Positions 60,889 to 64,000 of a stretch of DNA of 64,000 nt are shown piece after piece; position 1 is the stretch's first letter, and each line of letters begins with the position of its first letter. Under the pieces are notes generated by a model. That model was not told the origin of the DNA. It made no database searches and was given only the letters and a program-made list of their open reading frames with translations. Location: positions 61,743 to 125,742 of the forward strand of contig NZ_JAUFRA010000003.1 in NCBI RefSeq assembly GCF_030410045.1, written 5' to 3'. A program made the position numbers and the translations under genes. The DNA comes from Marivivens donghaensis. GTDB taxonomy: Bacteria > Pseudomonadota > Alphaproteobacteria > Rhodobacterales > Rhodobacteraceae.

Positions 60889-61938
60889 ATGAATAAATTC
60901 ACCGCACTCGCTGTATCCGCTTTGGTACTCGCAGCGCCCGCAGCAATGGCAGAAGACGATCCAATCCTGCTCAAAACCCCTGTTGCGTTTAACACCGCCC
61001 TTCCGGGTCTCGGTTCGCCGATCCCGCGCGTTGCTGAACAGCTTGAACTGATGTCGGGCGGTAGCCTGCGGATGCGCGTCTATGAGCCGGGTGAACTGGT
61101 TCCGCCGTTCGAAATCCTCGAAGCTGTCTCGACAGGCAAAATCAACTCTGGCTACACCACTGCTGGTTACTGGGCTGGCTCGATCCCTGCGGCACCACTG
61201 TTCTCGGCTGTTCCGTTCGGCCCCGAAGCTGGTGAATACATGGCGTGGCTCTACTACGGCAACGGCATGACCCTGTATCAACAGATGTATGATGATGCTG
61301 GCTACAACGTGCACGTGCTGCCTTGCGCAATCACCGCACCTGAAACCTCGGGCTGGTTCGCAAACGAAGTTAACTCGCCCGAAGACCTGCAGGGTCTGAA
61401 AATGCGCTTCTTCGGCCTCGGCGGTGAAGTCATGCAGAAACTCGGCGTTGCGACCTCGCTCCTGCCGGGTGGCGAAATCTTCTCGGCTCTGGAAAACGGT
61501 GCAATCGACGCAACCGAATTCTCGCTGCCCGCAGTTGATACCCGCCTCGGCTTCTACAAACTGGTGAAGTTCAACTACTTCCCGGGTTGGCACCAGCAAG
61601 CGACCGTCTTTGAACTTCTGATCAACGGCGACACTTGGAACGAAGCATCCGACACCCAGCGCGCAATCATCGAAAGCGCATGTAAAGCGTCGATGGCTGA
61701 CTCCTTCGCAGAAGGCGAAGCGATGCAGTTCTCGGTCATGATGGACAACGTCGAAAACAACGGCGTCGAAATCCGTCAGTGGAACCAAGAGATGCTCGAC
61801 ACCTTCAAAGCTGGTTGGGAAGAAGTCGCTGCAGAACAAGCTGCGAACGACGAATTTTTTGCCACCGTCCTCGCCGACTTGAACGAGTTCCGCGAAGGCT
61901 ACCAAATCTGGAAAGAAAACGCGTTCTTGCCGCGGTAA
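60889..61938 (+). CDS. TRAP transporter substrate-binding protein (DctP family)
   Basis: A 349-residue periplasmic solute-binding protein. A signal peptide (MNKFTALAVSALVLAAPAAM, cut near AMA-EDD) is followed by the DctP fold: LKMRFFGLGGEVMQKLGVAT, LLPGGEIFSALENGAIDATE, and the FNYFPGWHQQATVFELLING segment. This subgroup, with fused permease, commonly takes up keto acids or other organic acids; the ligand is not evident. GGAGGAGAG precedes the ATG. A hairpin separates it from the permease gene. Confidence 0.92.
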   Translation: MNKFTALAVSALVLAAPAAMAEDDPILLKTPVAFNTALPGLGSPIPRVAEQLELMSGGSLRMRVYEPGELVPPFEILEAVSTGKINSGYTTAGYWAGSIPAAPLFSAVPFGPEAGEYMAWLYYGNGMTLYQQMYDDAGYNVHVLPCAITAPETSGWFANEVNSPEDLQGLKMRFFGLGGEVMQKLGVATSLLPGGEIFSALENGAIDATEFSLPAVDTRLGFYKLVKFNYFPGWHQQATVFELLINGDTWNEASDTQRAIIESACKASMADSFAEGEAMQFSVMMDNVENNGVEIRQWNQEMLDTFKAGWEEVAAEQAANDEFFATVLADLNEFREGYQIWKENAFLPR

Positions 61939-61947
61939 GTCGCAATC

Positions 61948-61974
61948 GTGGGAGGGTCGAGGAGGCCCTCCCAC
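61948..61974 (+). promoter_or_regulatory. Intercistronic hairpin between TRAP binding protein and permease
   Basis: GTGGGAGGG (61948-61956) pairs perfectly with CCCTCCCAC (61966-61974) around a nine-base loop, ten bases after the stop. No T-run follows, so it more likely stabilises the upstream mRNA or weakens read-through than ends it fully. This suits the need for much more binding protein than permease. Confidence 0.6.
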
Positions 61975-62041
61975 ACCACATCTCCGAACAATTCTACGGG
62001 GTCACTGACCCTTTTCCGCACGTTTCCAAGGAGGAGGAACC

Positions 62042-64000
62042 ATGTCGAATACCATCCATTCGTCCGAAGACCCCGTTGAGGTTTATGAAACCCTTCAAGA
62101 GCACCCCGACCGCGACATTCAGCCGATTGCAAACGCGCTAGACAGCGTTGTGAAAAGCGTCGGTTTGGTCGTGATGTGGACCAACGTGCTGCTGATCCTC
62201 GCGATCGTGACGCAGGTGGCCTTTCGCTATGCTCTGAACCAAAACTTCCCACAACTCGATGAAATCCAATGGCATTTCTACGGGTTGGTGACGATGATCG
62301 GCATTTCCTTTGCCCTTGTAACCGATAGCCACGTGCGTGTGGACGTGCTGCACATGCAGGTGTCCCGCCGCGGCCAGCGCGTGATCGAAGTCATCGGTAT
62401 CCTCTGCCTCTTGTTCCCGTTCATCTATCTGATGATCGACCAAGGCTACGACTATTTCTACGAGAGCTTCCGCGTTGACGAACGGTCCTCTAGCCCCTTG
62501 GGTCTGCCGTATCGTTGGGCATTCAAAGCGATCATCCCGATCAGCTTCTGCCTTCTGGCGCTCGCTGCGGTCGCGCGTTTGATCCACGACGTTCATGCGC
62601 TTTGGATGAACTACGCAGACGAACGCGAAGGCGGCAGCCTCCGCACCATCCTCGTCACCCTCGTTATCTTTATCGCGGTCACTGTCGCGCTGACGTTCCT
62701 CGTCAAATACACCGAGGAAAAGCTCGTCATCGCGATGTTCCTGACCTTTATCATGCTGTTGTTCACGGGCTTCCCCGTTGCGTGGACGCTGGCGGGTGTC
62801 GGCGTGATGTATTGCGGTATCGCTTACCTGTTCGACAACAATTTCATGGCGTGGACAGGGCTCAAGCGGACACTCACGGGCCTCGACTATCTGACCCTGG
62901 GCGCGACTGTGAACCGTGTTTATTCCACGATGTCGAACCCGATCCTTGTGGCGCTGCCGATGTTCATCTTCATGGGCCTGATGCTGGACGAAAGCGGCGT
63001 GGCTGAAAAACTCATGCGCTCGATGCAGCGTTTGTTCGGCACCGTGCGCGGTGGTCTTGCGATCACTGTGACGCTGATCGGCATTATCCTCGCGGCCTCC
63101 ACTGGTATCATCGGTGCATCGGTCGTTCTCTTGGGCGTCCTATCCCTGCCCACGATGATGGAGCAGAAATATAGCCCGCGTTTGGCCGCTGGCGTGGTCT
63201 CTGCCTCTGGCACGCTGGGTATTCTGATCCCGCCGTCGATCATGCTGGTGATTATGGCTGACCAAATGGCACTTTCGGTTGGTGACCTCTTTATGGCTGC
63301 CGTATTCCCGGGCGTGATCATCGGTGGTCTGTATCTGGTGTACATTTTTGTCGTCGCCTTGATCAATCGCGACCTCGCCCCCGTTCCCGAAGGCGCTGTT
63401 CGCCCTGACTGGGCCGCCGTGAAAGACGTTTTGATCGCCGTTATCCCGACCCTTCTTCTGATCCTGTCGGTTCTGGGTTCCATCTTTGCGGGCCTCACCA
63501 CCCCGACCGAAGCCTCTGGCGTTGGCGCCTTGGGTGCGACCCTCCTTGCGATGCTCTACCGCAAACTCACCCTTCGCAAACTGGTCAACGTGCTGAAGTC
63601 CACCTTCAATACCACGGCCTATATCTTTGCGATTTTCCTTGGTGCGACGGTGTTCTCATACGTGCTGCGTGAACTCGGCGGCGACGAACTGATCGAAGGC
63701 ATTATTCGCGGCGCTGGCTTTGGCCCCGAAGGCACAATCTTTATGATCCTGTTCCTCGTGTTCCTCTTGGGCTTCGTCCTCGACTGGATTGAGATCACGC
63801 TGATCGTTCTGCCGCTGATGCGCCCGATCGTGAATGGCCTCGGCCTCGATATTCCGGGCTTTGGGGAAATTGATGAACCCGCGCTTCTGTGGTTCGTGAT
63901 CATGGTGGCTGTGACCTTGCAGACCAGCTTCCTCACGCCGCCTGTTGGCTTTGCGCTCTTCTACCTCAAGGGTGTCTGCCCGCCAGAAATCCGCCTGATC
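62042..64000 (+). CDS. TRAP transporter fused permease (DctQ-DctM), partial
   Basis: The frame from the ATG at 62042 stays open for 653 codons to the window end, so the gene is cut by the edge. Residues about 35-200 form a DctQ-like four-span domain (VVMWTNVLLILAIVTQVAFR, TDSHVRVDVLHMQVSRRGQR). From about residue 215 follows the DctM-like large subunit (MLLFTGFPVAWTLAGVGVMY, LPMFIFMGLMLDESGVAEKL, GASVVLLGVLSLPTMMEQKY, SGTLGILIPPSIMLVIMADQ). It imports the ligand caught by the binding protein with Na+ or H+. GGAGGAGG-type RBS precedes the start. Confidence 0.93.
   Translation, partial: MSNTIHSSEDPVEVYETLQEHPDRDIQPIANALDSVVKSVGLVVMWTNVLLILAIVTQVAFRYALNQNFPQLDEIQWHFYGLVTMIGISFALVTDSHVRVDVLHMQVSRRGQRVIEVIGILCLLFPFIYLMIDQGYDYFYESFRVDERSSSPLGLPYRWAFKAIIPISFCLLALAAVARLIHDVHALWMNYADEREGGSLRTILVTLVIFIAVTVALTFLVKYTEEKLVIAMFLTFIMLLFTGFPVAWTLAGVGVMYCGIAYLFDNNFMAWTGLKRTLTGLDYLTLGATVNRVYSTMSNPILVALPMFIFMGLMLDESGVAEKLMRSMQRLFGTVRGGLAITVTLIGIILAASTGIIGASVVLLGVLSLPTMMEQKYSPRLAAGVVSASGTLGILIPPSIMLVIMADQMALSVGDLFMAAVFPGVIIGGLYLVYIFVVALINRDLAPVPEGAVRPDWAAVKDVLIAVIPTLLLILSVLGSIFAGLTTPTEASGVGALGATLLAMLYRKLTLRKLVNVLKSTFNTTAYIFAIFLGATVFSYVLRELGGDELIEGIIRGAGFGPEGTIFMILFLVFLLGFVLDWIEITLIVLPLMRPIVNGLGLDIPGFGEIDEPALLWFVIMVAVTLQTSFLTPPVGFALFYLKGVCPPEIRLI

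Noticed and set aside
60871..61974. 367-codon minus-strand frame across the TRAP binding-protein gene
   Set aside because: Antisense to a gene with signal peptide and family motifs; no recognisable features of its own.
1..64000. tRNA, rRNA, riboswitch and CRISPR features
   Set aside because: Looked for cloverleaf ends, regular spaced repeats and known aptamer cores by eye; none was convincing. The tyrosine recombinase has no adjacent tRNA that I can see.

Overview
The window looks like a chromosomal segment of an alphaproteobacterium of the Rhodobacteraceae (Roseobacter group). This is inferred from the gene families and their layout: a form I CO dehydrogenase (cox) operon with a MHYT-LytTR regulator, an iolC-DUF2090 fusion, fused cysNC, a DctQ-DctM fusion TRAP permease and many GntR/LacI-controlled catabolic operons. 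No rRNA, tRNA or CRISPR array was recognised.

Region 1 (1-10.5 kb) is a surface-polysaccharide locus. An AT-rich stretch holds two GT2 glycosyltransferases and an OafA-type acyltransferase with an SGNH domain. A decayed IS5-family element follows, inserted at the very 3' end of rfbA. Next come rfbCBDA (dTDP-L-rhamnose) and qdtF-qdtA-qdtB. RfbA and RfbB make dTDP-4-keto-6-deoxyglucose, which either goes to rhamnose (RfbC, RfbD) or to a dTDP-3-formamido-3,6-dideoxyhexose (isomerase, aminotransferase, ankyrin-repeat formyltransferase).

Region 2 (10.5-13.9 kb) looks like a rearrangement or mobile junction. It has a truncated gene tail still coupled to qdtF, a tyrosine recombinase divergent from an XRE regulator with a clear operator, and two hypothetical genes, the second running antisense through another gene.

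Region 3 (14-21 kb) holds household genes: a class V aminotransferase, a DsbA/FrnE-like protein, a FAH-family hydrolase, sulfate activation (cysD, cysNC) and a LuxR-type regulator.

Region 4 (20.8-28.1 kb) is an uncharacterised catabolic cluster around a GntR regulator. One arm is gntR, DUF1330, a carboxymuconolactone-decarboxylase-like gene and an AEC transporter. The divergent arm is a PF06684 protein, an alpha/beta-hydrolase, a flavin reductase with a Nudix-like tail, an LLM flavin monooxygenase and an aldehyde dehydrogenase. The enzyme set recalls Rut-type or pyridine-type ring cleavage.

Region 5 (28.1-30.3 kb) is a small islet with a GSU2403-type nucleotidyltransferase and ccdAB.

Region 6 (30.5-45.8 kb) has two inositol-type pathways side by side. 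The canonical one is iolG, iolC-DUF2090, iolD, iolE, a small membrane protein and iolB, with its own LacI regulator. The paralogous one has two Gfo/Idh/MocA dehydrogenases, an IolE-like TIM barrel, a PfkB kinase, an IolB-like isomerase and an IolJ-like aldolase, but no IolD. It lies under a second LacI regulator, with matching operators at lacI and in the divergent promoter region.

Region 7 (46-51.1 kb) has a GbuA-like ureohydrolase, a thiolase, an HpcH/HpaI aldolase, a chalcone-isomerase-like exported protein and an MFS transporter.

Region 8 (51.1-59.7 kb) is a full aerobic CO dehydrogenase operon, coxMSL-D-E-xdhC-(40-aa ORF)-coxG, preceded by a coxC-like regulator gene. Region 9 (59.8-64 kb) is a GntR regulator divergent from a TRAP transporter whose fused permease runs off the window end.
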